DNA of 64,000 nt. It comes from Chrysopilus asiliformis. Lineage: Eukaryota; Arthropoda; Insecta; Diptera; Rhagionidae. The translations under genes were made by a program, and so were the position numbers. The stretch covers positions 17,127,243-17,191,242 of the forward strand of contig OZ035961.1 of assembly GCA_964034945.1 (NCBI GenBank), in the 5' to 3' direction. The notes beneath the pieces were generated by a model. That model was not told the DNA's origin and did no database searches. It saw nothing but the letters and a program-made list of their open reading frames with translations. Below, piece after piece: positions 35,498 to 45,331 of this stretch. Numbering within the stretch: the first letter of the stretch is position 1; the number at the start of each line of letters is the position of its first letter.

Positions 35498-37117
35498 CAA
35501 CATTGTAATTATTGAATAGTTTGTGTAAATACTTTTAATTGTAATTATTCTTTCAGAGCGTTTCAGGTGAATGTAAAGCGGTAAATCAGGAGGTATTTAT
35601 ATTTTATTATGATTCAAAGCGAAGTTACATATGATTTTTAACATACTACTTTTTTAGTGTACAATTCATGATGAATGTTGCAATAGTCGATGTGTACCTT
35701 ATGAAGAGTTATTTGATATGATCTTTTATAAATGCCAAGTATTATGATTTTTTGAAATGCCGTTTTCCTTATAATTTGTATTAAAGAATTTTAAATAAAC
35801 CTTGCCTTGGATTTTTATTTAAAAACTTAAGAAAAGCCACAATTGCTATGGTCCAATTGTCGAATACTCCTTATTTGAGGAGAAACAAAATTTTTAATTA
35901 AAAAATGTAGGAATGGTACGATTGGATTTTGTTGTAGGGAAAAGTTATGTAAAATCATGTTCAAATATTTCTATACAAAGTTTTCTATACAATGCACGAG
36001 TTTTGAGAAAATTTCAAAAAAAACTATTTGATTTCTTTGGGGTACGGAGGAAACAATGACCAGTTCTAGAACTTAGCTATTGGCGAGAGTTACAACTCCC
36101 TTCGAAAGTTATAGACAGACGGAAGGACCAAATTTTACCATTGATTCCCCTTCACCCATACAAAAGAAACAGTTTTTAACAGCTTTTATTTAGCTTGCCT
36201 TCGTATTTGTTTGTCTGTCTATCTGTCTGTCAGGGTCAAATCTTGCAATCTTATTGCAATCTTATGAAGGTACCTAATATGGAACGCCTCATAAAAATAT
36301 AATTCAAAAAAAAAATATATATTTTTGAATTAAAAGTGTAAATTTTTAATTATTAAAAACTTTTAATTAGTTTCACTTGTTAGTTTTTTTTTGTCACCTG
36401 CTTCCAATCATTCGATTGGCTTGAAATTCTGTATACATACGTAATTCCGATAACTATTCTGCACGCACGATGCATACAGACGCCATTTTGTCCAAATCAA
36501 ACAAACTTAGTACCCATCGTGTGGGGTCTCAAATGAAAGAGTTTCGGAAAAGAGAAAATTAATATTTTTTTACAAAGATGTTTTAAAGTATACTAAGTTT
36601 TTTTAAAAGAAGTTTTGGGAAACAAATTTTGGTAAAATTAAGCCATGGAATTTGTGGGGAGAAACGTAATTTTGAATAATTTCAAACGGCTTTAGTTGCA
36701 AATTATGTTCTGGCAAATACAAATTTCTAGAGGAAACGAATTTTGGAAAAATTTTACCCCATGTAACTTGGGAACTGTGCTATGAGTTGTTGGGAGTAAA
36801 TGTTGAATAACTTCCGTTCGGGAAATTTTTCCAAAAATTTGATGTAGCACAATTTCCAAGTTACGTAGGGTCCGATTTTTCTAAAATTCTTTTGCCGTCA
36901 AGATTTCTAGGGTCAAATGTAAACGTAGCACAACTTCAAAATATTGTGAAGCTAGCATCAGACGAGCAGTGTGATGACTGACGTCACGAAAAAAATTCAA
37001 CACACATTTCACACACATCTGACATGACACGTCCTAACACTTGAAGTGTGTTGTTATCAGACGGTGTGAAATTTTTTTCCACACAATCGGATTTTTGTCA
37101 CAAAACGTGTTAACGAC
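35498..37117. repeat. Right arm of the ~1.6-kb inverted duplication
   Basis: This arm mirrors 33031-34630. It carries about 35 bp near 36125-36160 (ACGGAAGGACC onward) that the left arm lacks and about 20 bp near 35970-35990. It ends inside a truncated copy of the Harbinger right terminus at GTTAACGAC, after which unrelated sequence follows. Confidence 0.9.
35557..35747 (+). CDS. Diverged cysteine-knot paralogue, lacking a signal exon
   Basis: Exons 35557-35592 and 35658-35747 match exons 2 and 3 of the minus-strand gene, with a 65-nt intron that differs from its partner's at only two positions by eye. The mature frame is intact and keeps all six cysteines (C-x6-C-x5-CC-x3-C-x13-C), but most other residues differ. 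The duplication breakpoint at 35498 removes the signal-peptide exon except its last codons. The only upstream in-frame ATG (about 35484) gives a short lysine-rich lead with no signal peptide. It is either a truncated pseudogene or uses an exon elsewhere. Confidence 0.55.
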
Positions 37118-38781
37118 GCCCTGTACATTTGCCCTGCTTGGCAAAATTTTTAGGAAAATGAAACTTTTTGACAATAAGAAAGACTAGGCGATTCGTTAGG
37201 TTCTATTTTTTGGAATCTATCATTATCTTTGACAAAAACCAGTTTTAAATTTAAATTTTAATTTAGTTGCTTTTTTGGTTAATTTTTTTTGTCAAAATTT
37301 ATCGTGATTACCAAGTAGTCAAAAAAAAAATTTGTGGTCAATTCGAACAAATATAGCACTGGCTTACAAAAAATAAGACCTTTCTTGCGAAAACCAAGTT
37401 TTCTTTTTCTAGCTTTTCGGAAACTTGAGCCATTCTAGCCAAACGACTTTCACACTCGGAATCTGCGAAGTTAAATTGTCCAAAAATGATTACAATATCT
37501 TCGGCAACAAAATGGCTTTTTGACAGTGCAAATAAATTTTTGAATTTCGAATTTTTTAAACTGCCAGTTGGTGGGTAATGGGACATACATCCAGATGTTT
37601 ACAAGCTTTTAATTACCTTCACGTATTATTCAGTTTAGTTTAAATCTTTTAACCTAAATGTCCGACTGGCTTGAAACACATCACAACGCTATGTTGTATA
37701 AATTATTTATACATTGAAACCTCGATATATCAAACCAGGGAGGTATATAGTATCGAGGGGTATACACTACTACTTTTATTCATTTATACATTTCCGTTTC
37801 ATCCAAATCGGGCCGTTAGTTTTCGAGTAATTGCTGAAAAACGTTTTTTGCATAAACCACTGAGAAATTCACTTCACCCACAAAATAAAAGTATAGGTTC
37901 GAATGGTTTGATCGGGCCATCTAAAAAAATATTCTAACGACCATTCTGCCAAAGAAAATTTTCATGAAAACTATAAGTTCTTAGGATATCTTAAAGAAAA
38001 CAACCCAATTCTACATTTATTCATAGACCTACTGTCGTTTTCTTTTCTACATAAATTATCGCAAGGACTTTTGTCTATATGTTGGCCACCCTAACTAATA
38101 ATGGTACGTAAAAATACAAGAATATCGCCTCGTTTGTTTGGTTTTAATTATTTTTGTTGTGTAAACAGAAACAAGCATAAAATAAGCGCATAAACGAGAG
38201 GAAAATCGCTTAAGTTCATTTACTCTACTGTTGTAAAGAGTGAATTATGGCCCTAGAAATTCTACTTAAGGAGCATTTTAATGCTTAAATTACAAACATA
38301 GCGAATATTTGCAGTAAACATTAGGCTCGGTTGTATGCTTGGGTAAATTTTTGATGGTATTTTATTTGATTTTTGCTTAAGTGTTATTTTAATTTCGTAC
38401 TAAGGAGTGGATCTCATCTCAAGAATTTCATTATTATAAAGTTTCCAAGTTGATTTCAATTTTCTATGTTGATAATATGAAGTTGTGGAATATCCAAGCG
38501 GAGCTCAAGGACTCAATTGGAAAATTAATATATTGTGAAGCCGCTTAATTTAGAAGATGAATTTAAGAATACTTTTTGTTAATACCAAACTCTTTTCTTC
38601 ACAAAACTTTTCTTCAAAGAGCATTTTTCTTCAATTTGCTTTAGAAATGTTCGAAAAAATGCCATTTCCAACATTCGCTCTTTCAGAACCGTTACATACT
38701 TCAGCTAGGAGGCTTTTCTGAGGGCTGGTTATCTCAAATCTAATGTTGAATTTTCGCAAATTGAATTCTAAGGACGTGTAA
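37118..38781. other. Non-coding interval with decayed repeat
   Basis: The stretch 37590-37910 has the phrases GCTTTTAATTACCTTC, CCGACTGGCTTGAAAC and ATCGGGCCGTTAGTTTTCGA, typical of the dispersed repeats seen at 3335 and 15150. The minus-strand ORF at 37338-37586 reads with reasonable composition but no motif or splice support, so it is not called a gene. Confidence 0.4.
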
Positions 38782-38827
38782 AGGTGCCGCTCCACATGAG
38801 AGTAAATGCCGGCGAGAACCTCTAGAT

Positions 38828-39587
38828 CAAGCCTGGGCACTCCTTGGCTCGTCTGGCTCCTCACAACGATAACATTTTTATTCAAATTTTATGAGAATAC
38901 AATCAATGTATGAACATTTTTACTCGACTCTCCAACGCAATGATACGTGTTGGTAGACGACGGCCACTTCGGCAGCCGAAGTCAAACGATTCACTAACAA
39001 TCGATGGAGCGAGCCTACGACAGCCATTCAGTATAATTTCTGTTGTCGATGCGTGCGGATGTATACATTTGCTCCCCAAAACCCTAATTGCTTCCCAAAG
39101 TACACTGACGTACGAAATTTTTTCAGAAATTCGATTTTTTTAGTTTTCATTTTCCATTATGAAGCGCTCATATTCAAATTCAAATACTATGTCGTGTGAT
39201 TGGGAAAACAAATATTTAATAACCACAAATAATGATAACCGTCAATGTCTAGTTTGCAGTTACATGTCGAATAAAAAATTAAATCTAGAACGCCATTACA
39301 GCAGCTGTCCTATCAGGTAACTTAATGCAATTTAGCGCATTTTTTTTTCGAAGCACAGAACCGAAAATACGTCCCAAAAGTTTTTTTTGCACGGCGGAAC
39401 TTATTATTTTTTTGTAATCGCATCATGATAAATTGTGTAGTCCACTGTTCCTAAACGTCTCCATCAAAAGCGAAAGAGCGTAAAAAATGAAAAAGATGCG
39501 TTTTCTCATTTCGTGTTATAGTATATGAAGAAATATAAAATTTCTTCAAGTAATAGTAAATCACTACATACATGGTGCCCAGGCCTG
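38828..39587. mobile_element. hAT-type element, 760 bp
   Basis: The ends CAAGCCTGGGCAC and, inverted, CAGGCCTGGGCAC are flanked by a perfect 8-bp duplication CTCTAGAT (38820-38827 and 39588-39595) that fits the hAT preference nTnnnnAn. Inside is an N-terminal BED-type zinc-finger ORF, so this is a deletion derivative of an autonomous hAT element. It is younger than the Harbinger MITE it interrupts. Confidence 0.85.
39159..39320 (+). CDS. hAT transposase N-terminus, BED-type zinc finger
   Basis: The 53-codon frame starts MKRSYSNSNTM and includes CDWENKYLI and then CLVCSYMSNKKLNLERHYSS. The C-x2-C followed by H-x4-C is the BED-finger arrangement, and the aromatic W upstream is also typical. 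BED fingers bind DNA at the transposon ends in hAT transposases. The frame stops at AGG TAA; ATCAG|GTAACT there could also be a splice donor. The RNase-H catalytic domain is absent. Confidence 0.6.
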   Translation: MKRSYSNSNTMSCDWENKYLITTNNDNRQCLVCSYMSNKKLNLERHYSSCPIR

Positions 39588-39941
39588 CTCTAGATAGCAA
39601 CTACTCGCAAATGGACACGTCTCTGAGAGTCGCTCGCAGAAACTCGCAGAAACTCGTAAAAACTCGCGAGCTAGTTTCTGCGAGCTGTCAAAAGTGATTC
39701 TACTCTCTAGTCGACATGCACCCACTGAACTCTCAAGGAGTTGCCCGCCAGATACGAACGGCGTTTGAATAGTAGCTCTCGAGAACTCGCCAAAGCAAGA
39801 TGTCAAAAAAATCAAGATATTGGTCTTGAGAATAGAAAAACCGCCGAAAGTAACTCTCAAATGGACAACCTTCTGCGAGTAACTCTCGAGAGTTTTTGAG
39901 AGTTACTCGCGTATTTACTCTCACGTGGAGCGGCACCTTAA

Positions 39942-40285
39942 AGTAGGGCACACATCTATCAGTTTTCGATCAGTCGCGACTGTTACGGCACTTGTCAGTT
40001 TTCCATAAGTTTTTTACATCTAGTTATGCGTTCACATCTATCAGTTGCAAGTGATAGTTTTTTATGAAAAGTATCCATTCATTTTGATGGCAGAATTCAA
40101 ACAGTGAGGATGAATAATGAAGAGAGACCGTGTGTATGCATTATTATTGCATTAAGTTCAAAAAATAAAATTTGGTTCTGTTCTGATGCGATACGATTGA
40201 CGCGACTGACGCGAACGTTCACACCAATCAGTTTCCCATCAGTTTCCCAAAAACTGATGGAAAACTGATAGATGTGTAGCCTACT
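39942..40285. mobile_element. PIF/Harbinger-type MITE, second family
   Basis: The ends AGTAGGGCACACATCTATCA and, inverted, AGTAGGCTACACATCTATCA are flanked by TAA on both sides (39939-39941 and 40286-40288). The left TAA is the same trinucleotide that forms the right duplication of the preceding MITE, so the two elements abut. The interior has repeated ATCAGTTTTC / ACTGATAG motifs. Confidence 0.75.
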
Positions 40286-40767
40286 TAAGGCTAACACAAA
40301 CATGCTGTTTTACTTTTCTTGTTTTTGTTGAAAAAATGATGTCCTTAAAAAGACCTAGATTTGAGAGCTGAATCGACAATTTCTAATTAAAAATTTCGGA
40401 AAACCCTATTGAAAAAGGACATTCGTTTTTAAAAAACTTAGAATTTCAATATTGCATTCGAAATCAGTAACTTGCATTCTAAAACAGTAACCATACGAGA
40501 CTGGGGCCATATATCCGAATATAATGCGAGTTGTTCAATTAATATAATTTGATGTGTGTATAAAACACCAACAACAACATTAAATTTACGATTCGGACCA
40601 CTTGCAATTTTATCGGGTGCCGATTTCTCTGGAAATAAATGGAAAAACGACATTCCCGTAATCCTTAAAATGTCTTTAGAACCAGAATTTTCAAAATTTG
40701 AGCATCAGGTTCGTTAGGCACATATTGTGCTTTCACTTTGTTATTGAAGTTTGAAAGAGGTCCTTAA

Positions 40768-40973
40768 CCCTTAGCGGCACAGAAAAATAACAAATATTTT
40801 TACCCGTGCGGCATACGAAAAAAAAAATTTGTTATGATTTTTTTAGTGGTGCCATTTCATAGATTCATGTGGCAATGGAAGACGATTTCATCGGTGGTAC
40901 AATTTTGGTACCACCGTGCAGCGTTTGTTACGAAAAAGGTGGTACATCGCGTATACCCCCAAGTCTTTAAGGG
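40768..40973. mobile_element. TTAA-flanked MITE, 206 bp
   Basis: It begins CCCTTAGCGGCAC, ends TCTTTAAGGG and is flanked by TTAA (40764-40767 and 40974-40977). A GGTGGTACAATTTTGGTACC palindrome lies inside. It is the same general type as 10-949 and 47303-47577 but a different sequence family. Confidence 0.7.
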
Positions 40974-40977
40974 TTAA

Positions 40978-41916
40978 ATATGAAAAAGGCCGAAAATTGC
41001 AAATTTTTTTTGTTGGTTTCTTCAGGCAAATGCAAAATTGAAGCAGCTATCAATATTGAAACATTGATACATCTAGAAAAATAGCATGTTTGAAAATAAG
41101 ATGTGCCTCTGTAGCACAAGTTGCAACGAAAAACCTTACAAATGTTGCATGGAGTCTTTTTCTTCTTCGGCACTACAATCGGTTTCCGGCTTTCGACTTT
41201 TGGAGCTTTCGGTTGCGTGCGAATGTTCTCCAGTTTCGCGTCCTTATATTCTTCTCATCCTTGAATAGCAGTTACACAGAGAAAAAGAAGTCAATATTTT
41301 AACCAACAATTTAAAAAGTTAAATTATTTAAAATATCTATCTATATTTATATTTAAAGTACCTACAAAAAGATAACAAAGAGAAATATAAAAAAAAAAAA
41401 ACTTTCTAACAAGTGCCACATTTTCACGGTTTAAGCAATTATAAAAATTAAAAACATAAAATGACATCACTAAGTTTTTGTTTAAACAATTAAAACAATT
41501 CATCGGATAAAAACATTCAAGTTTGTTGATTGGAAAAAGGTTCTACTGAAAAATATAAAAATAACAGATAACCACAGTGCAAATTTCAATTTTGATTTAA
41601 ATTAATACGAGTGTAATTCAATATCACATTTACTAACGATCTATACTTTTTTTTGCAATCACAGGAAATCCTATATAACACAGTACTTTTATTACGCCAG
41701 ACTTTTTTGACGGGGTTTTACTTCAACGCTGTTAAAAAATGCGCCGAAATTCAAATACCGCGAAAAATTTATTCGTATTGACACAACTGTGTAATGTATT
41801 TTTCGTCGAATTGACTGAATTTCGCATTATGCGATTTTTATAATCCGGAATTTTTGCGAAACGTAATTACTGCGCTATATGAGGATTTTCTGCATTTATC
41901 TTTAAGTGTAGTTATC
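40978..41916. other. AT-rich non-coding interval
   Basis: No gene is recognised. It includes the 3' flank of the five-exon gene. Two overlapping ORFs at 41086-41302 have no motif. Confidence 0.4.
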
Positions 41917-43238
41917 TTAAACAATGTAATTTAAGCAAATTTTAGTGACAAAGAGTAAAACTAAAATGATGAGACAAGCATTGTGACCGATTGAAGCTGT
42001 ACTGGTGAACGCTTTGAATTGTGCACAATTTTCAATCAGTTTTTCTGCAGAAATTTCCGGTTCATTTACTGGATCCTTAAGGATAATAATAAGTGGCTCA
42101 AAGGAATCTGGAACGTTTTCTGGCTCGAATCCATACAGTGTCATATTTACCCAAAGATATTTTATATTGTCTTGAAATAGAACCGCCTTGATTGAATGGT
42201 CAGTAACTTGGGTGAATTCGGCTGCCGGTTTGGCGCTCTAAAAATAAACCAGTAGTAAATAAAATTTATATCTGCCATAAGTTGAAAATTTTTCAAGTAA
42301 AAGAAATACGAAAGAAAAACTTACTCCAATAGTAGCAAAAGACGCATGCGTTACATAATATTTATCAACAAAATAAAATGCAACGGACAGCCTTTTGGGA
42401 TGTTCACTGAAAACCTTCTCAACCTTTGTGAAAATTAGTTTATCACCTGGAAAAGGGATAGAATTTTGATTAATAAAAAGGATAAATTTTGCACAAAATT
42501 TGAATTTGTGAACCTTTTTGTCTGGTACCAAGGCCAAGATCATTTTCATCCGGCAGAAAATAATCATCAATTTCATTTGAATATTCATCAATATCGTCTT
42601 CAGGCTCTGGAATCATGATACCGGAAACGTCGATACTCTTGTCAAGGAGTGATCTGAATCGAATTGGGGCTTCCTTATTCTCATATCCAAAAATAGATAT
42701 CGTCAATTCGAATTCAGTTGTATTTACTGCTGTCACCGTCCCATATAAAAGCTGTGCGTCGAAACTTACAAGAAAATCCGCTTGAACATTCTGTAATTAG
42801 AAGAAAATCCGAAAAAAAACTCACAAAAATAAATTGCAATCAATGACCTCTAAAGAGTGGTTTTTTTTTGTTAGGAAGAAAAAAAGTATTAGTCACTGAA
42901 AATCAAATGTTATTACCCTCTCGGAAAAGAGCTCAATGTACGAGACCGGTTTATTTATGGTATGTTGAAAGCGGATTGTGTGGTTTTTTGGCCTCTGACT
43001 GGCAGGACTTGACAATACATCTTTAATCAGAAGTTTATCACCTGTTGAAATAGAATTTTTTTTTTGTTACTTAGAGATAGAAGTACCGTCGTCTGCATAA
43101 ATCTTCCTTAATGAGGGGTAATGGCTGGGAAATGTTTTAAATCTTACCGAACATTCGCTGTCCAATCCCGTGATAAATAGCACTATCACTTTTGAAAAGA
43201 GCACATAACATCACCAACAAACTGATTGTGTACTTCAT
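41917..43238 (-). CDS. Tandem MBF2-like secreted/anchored protein (five exons, complete)
   Basis: Exons on the minus strand are 43238-43148, 43041-42917, 42790-42514, 42446-42325 and 42237-41917. All four introns have GT/AG ends (donors GTAAGAT, GTAATA, GTTCAC, GTAAGT), phases are consistent and the total is 936 nt (311 residues). Residues 1-20 (MKYTISLLVMLCALFKSDSA) are a signal peptide. Domain 1 opens with GIGQRMFGDKLL and domain 2 with LGTRQKGDKLI, the G-x-R-x-x-G-D-x-L signature of MBF2-family proteins. Each domain ends with a beta-strand block followed by an aromatic-glycine motif (ISIFGYE, MTLYGFE). Between them is an acidic linker (EPEDDIDEYSNEIDDYF). The C-terminus ends in a hydrophobic segment (CLIILVLLFVTKICLNYIV), so the product is membrane-tethered or GPI-processed rather than freely secreted. 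The exon 2/3 and 4/5 boundaries repeat, implying duplication of a two-exon unit. Confidence 0.82.
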
Positions 43239-43301
43239 TATGTCCTTCGAATTACTTTCAATAAAAATTTATGATCCTCTTATTACCGAGCAAGCAAGAA
43301 A

Positions 43302-43309
43302 ATATATAA
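43302..43309 (-). promoter_or_regulatory. TATA-like box upstream of the five-exon gene
   Basis: TATATATT on the minus strand lies about 65 nt before the ATG at 43238, a spacing like that of the two other small genes in the window. Confidence 0.35.
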
Positions 43310-43655
43310 AATCCAAGAAAATTGTTCTTAATTCGCCAACGATAAGATTTATACTGATAGACCGATGGTCAACTTTGAAATGTTTCCAAAAATAACGCCA
43401 CTGACACTGAAAATTCAATCGAATGTACGCGAATGGGCGGCGAAAATATTTTAAAATGTATACAAAAATACTGTTTTGGGGCTGCCAAATTTTAAAATCG
43501 CGGCACATGGGCTTTAATTCAGTTTAGCGATCTCAAAAAAAAAACTGTAGAAATGAATCATTATGGCCAGTGTGACAATTTTACCATTTCTGGGAAATGT
43601 TTTTTTCCGAAGAAAATTTTCTAACCCAACCTACTCAAAATATTAATGTTTTTAT

Positions 43656-43793
43656 TAAAAAATTTCATGAATCAAAATTTTGCAAACAAATTAACAGAAA
43701 GATTATTTCATGCCAAAGAACTCATATTTTTCTTTGGTATTAAATACATTTTCTGTTAATTTGTTTGCAAAATTTTGATTCATAAAATTTTTA
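43656..43793. ncRNA. Long near-perfect hairpin, possible hpRNA/miRNA-like or foldback MITE
   Basis: The two arms (about 43656-43720 and 43730-43793) pair over roughly 65 bp around a loop of about 9 nt. The outer 44 bp are almost perfect (core AATCAAAATTTTGCAAACAA), and the inner 20 bp end in CCAAAGAA/TTCTTTGG. No target duplication was identified. It lies upstream of the five-exon gene. Whether it is transcribed is unknown. Confidence 0.5.
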
Positions 43794-43799
43794 ATTTAA

Positions 43800-45090
43800 A
43801 TAGAAAATGAAAAAAAAATGCTGAAAAATCCTTGTTTTTAAAAAATGTAAGGAAAAAAAACTTTTTTTCTCTTATTTTTACACTTTTATCTCGCTTTATT
43901 TCTAATACACAGAGCCCAAAAAATTTAAGGAAAGAATAAACACGGTATCCTTATAGGACCTTTCGTTATCCGTACAGACTTCTAAACAACAGAATTGGAT
44001 TCAGCGAGTCCAAAAACCCCCAGATGAGATTTGTTCCGGAATATTTAAGGAAAACGATAATGATGTTATCCTTACAAGGACTCAGTAGTGAAAATGTTGT
44101 ATTTTTTTGTTTGTACTGGCGAAGTAACTTGCTGAAAGCAAAACATTTGCGAATTTTTTTCAGTGGATAACTTTAGATTTGCCTCCTAGAAGAAAGGTTT
44201 GGGAAAAAAGCTAATAAGTAAAATAGTTTTACTTCAAATTTTTCGGAACTTATTATCATCGAAATTTTCTTTCAACATAATAGTTTTCAGATTGCTAATA
44301 AAATTTTATTGCATTTTGATTTAAATATTGTGTATATGCGCCAAACGGTTTTCGTGGTACGATATTTTGAAAAAGAGTCAATCTTTGGAAAAATCACAAA
44401 AATCGGGAATAGCATCATTCGCGATACTTCTCTTGTGTCTTCACATGAGTTATAGATCACTGAATATAACACCCATAAAAAACCCTTAAAAAGTGACTAG
44501 CAAACAGCGTTTTCGCGGAATCTTCCGAAATCTTCCCGTCTTGCTGTTCTTTCTATATTTAAAAAAAACAATCAGAATATTTTATTGCATATGTACATAA
44601 AGATCAGGTATCTACGACAAACCTTTCGCGAGATACAATTTTTGGACAAAGAAAATTTTGGGAAAATCCAAAAATTCATTTTTTGTTGATAAAACTCAGA
44701 GCCCTCGGTGTATACAAAATTCGAGGGAAATCTAAAACCCGTCGGTAAAAATTTTCCAGTGATAAAAAAACGTTCCCATAATTTTTTAATATAACTATTA
44801 GAGATTGGGCCTAAAATACGTCACGCTAATTTAATCTTTTCGCACCCTCCGCTCCTGACATCATCAAATTTATTTGTATAAACTTTATATATACTGTCAA
44901 AGCTGTCAAAGTATTATTGCAGATTCCCTCCCTCACCCCTAAAGTGTGATGTTTATAATTTAATGCACTTACACTTTAAGTCTAAAAATGTCGATAAAAT
45001 CTTTTCTCAGATTTCGATAAAAAAAATTTATGGCTTTTCTAATAAATTCTGTGGGTAGAGTTTATCATAATTTTGTATTTTAAATTATTG
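43800..45090. other. AT-rich non-coding interval
   Basis: No gene is recognised. 43930-44110 shares TTATCCTTA-CAAGGAC phrases with 8500-8660, and 44808-44840 (ATACGTCACGCTAATTT) resembles the MITE at 52883-53025, so both are likely decayed repeats. Confidence 0.4.
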
Positions 45091-45092
45091 TA

Positions 45093-45329
45093 CAGTAATC
45101 CCTCCAACTGCGCGGTTTCTAACTGCGCGGTTTCGCAACTGCGCGGTTAATACCAAAATTTCGAACTGTGCGGTAAAAATTTCGCAGCTGCGGGGTTTTT
45201 TATAATTTTTGTTTAAAAAAACATGTTCCTAACCCCAAAACTTCATACAAAGTAGGGTTCACAGTGCGCGGTTTCGGTTTGCGCGCTCTTTTGTGGAACG
45301 TATCTACCGCGCAGTTGGAAGGATTACTG
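45093..45329. mobile_element. pogo/Tigger-like MITE, 237 bp
   Basis: The ends CAGTAATCCCTCCAACTGCG and, inverted, CAGTAATCCTTCCAACTGCG are flanked by TA duplications (45091-45092 and 45330-45331). CAGT ends with TA mark pogo/Tigger-type elements. The left part contains three tandem AACTGCGCGGTTTC-like units. Confidence 0.8.
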
Positions 45330-45331
45330 TA

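Larger units (their letters stand above)
38782..39938. mobile_element. PIF/Harbinger-type MITE, copy 2, split by a hAT insertion
   Basis: The ends AGGTGCCGCTCCACATGAG and, inverted, AGGTGCCGCTCCACGTGAG are flanked by TAA (38779-38781 and 39939-39941). Compared with 28672-29018 it is inverted and carries a 760-bp insertion with its own 8-bp duplication. Removing the insertion and one TSD leaves about 389 bp. Confidence 0.8.

Noticed and set aside
37338..37586. 82-codon minus-strand ORF with an ATG start
   Set aside because: It lies next to dispersed repeat sequence, lacks motifs and splice sites, and shows no family resemblance.
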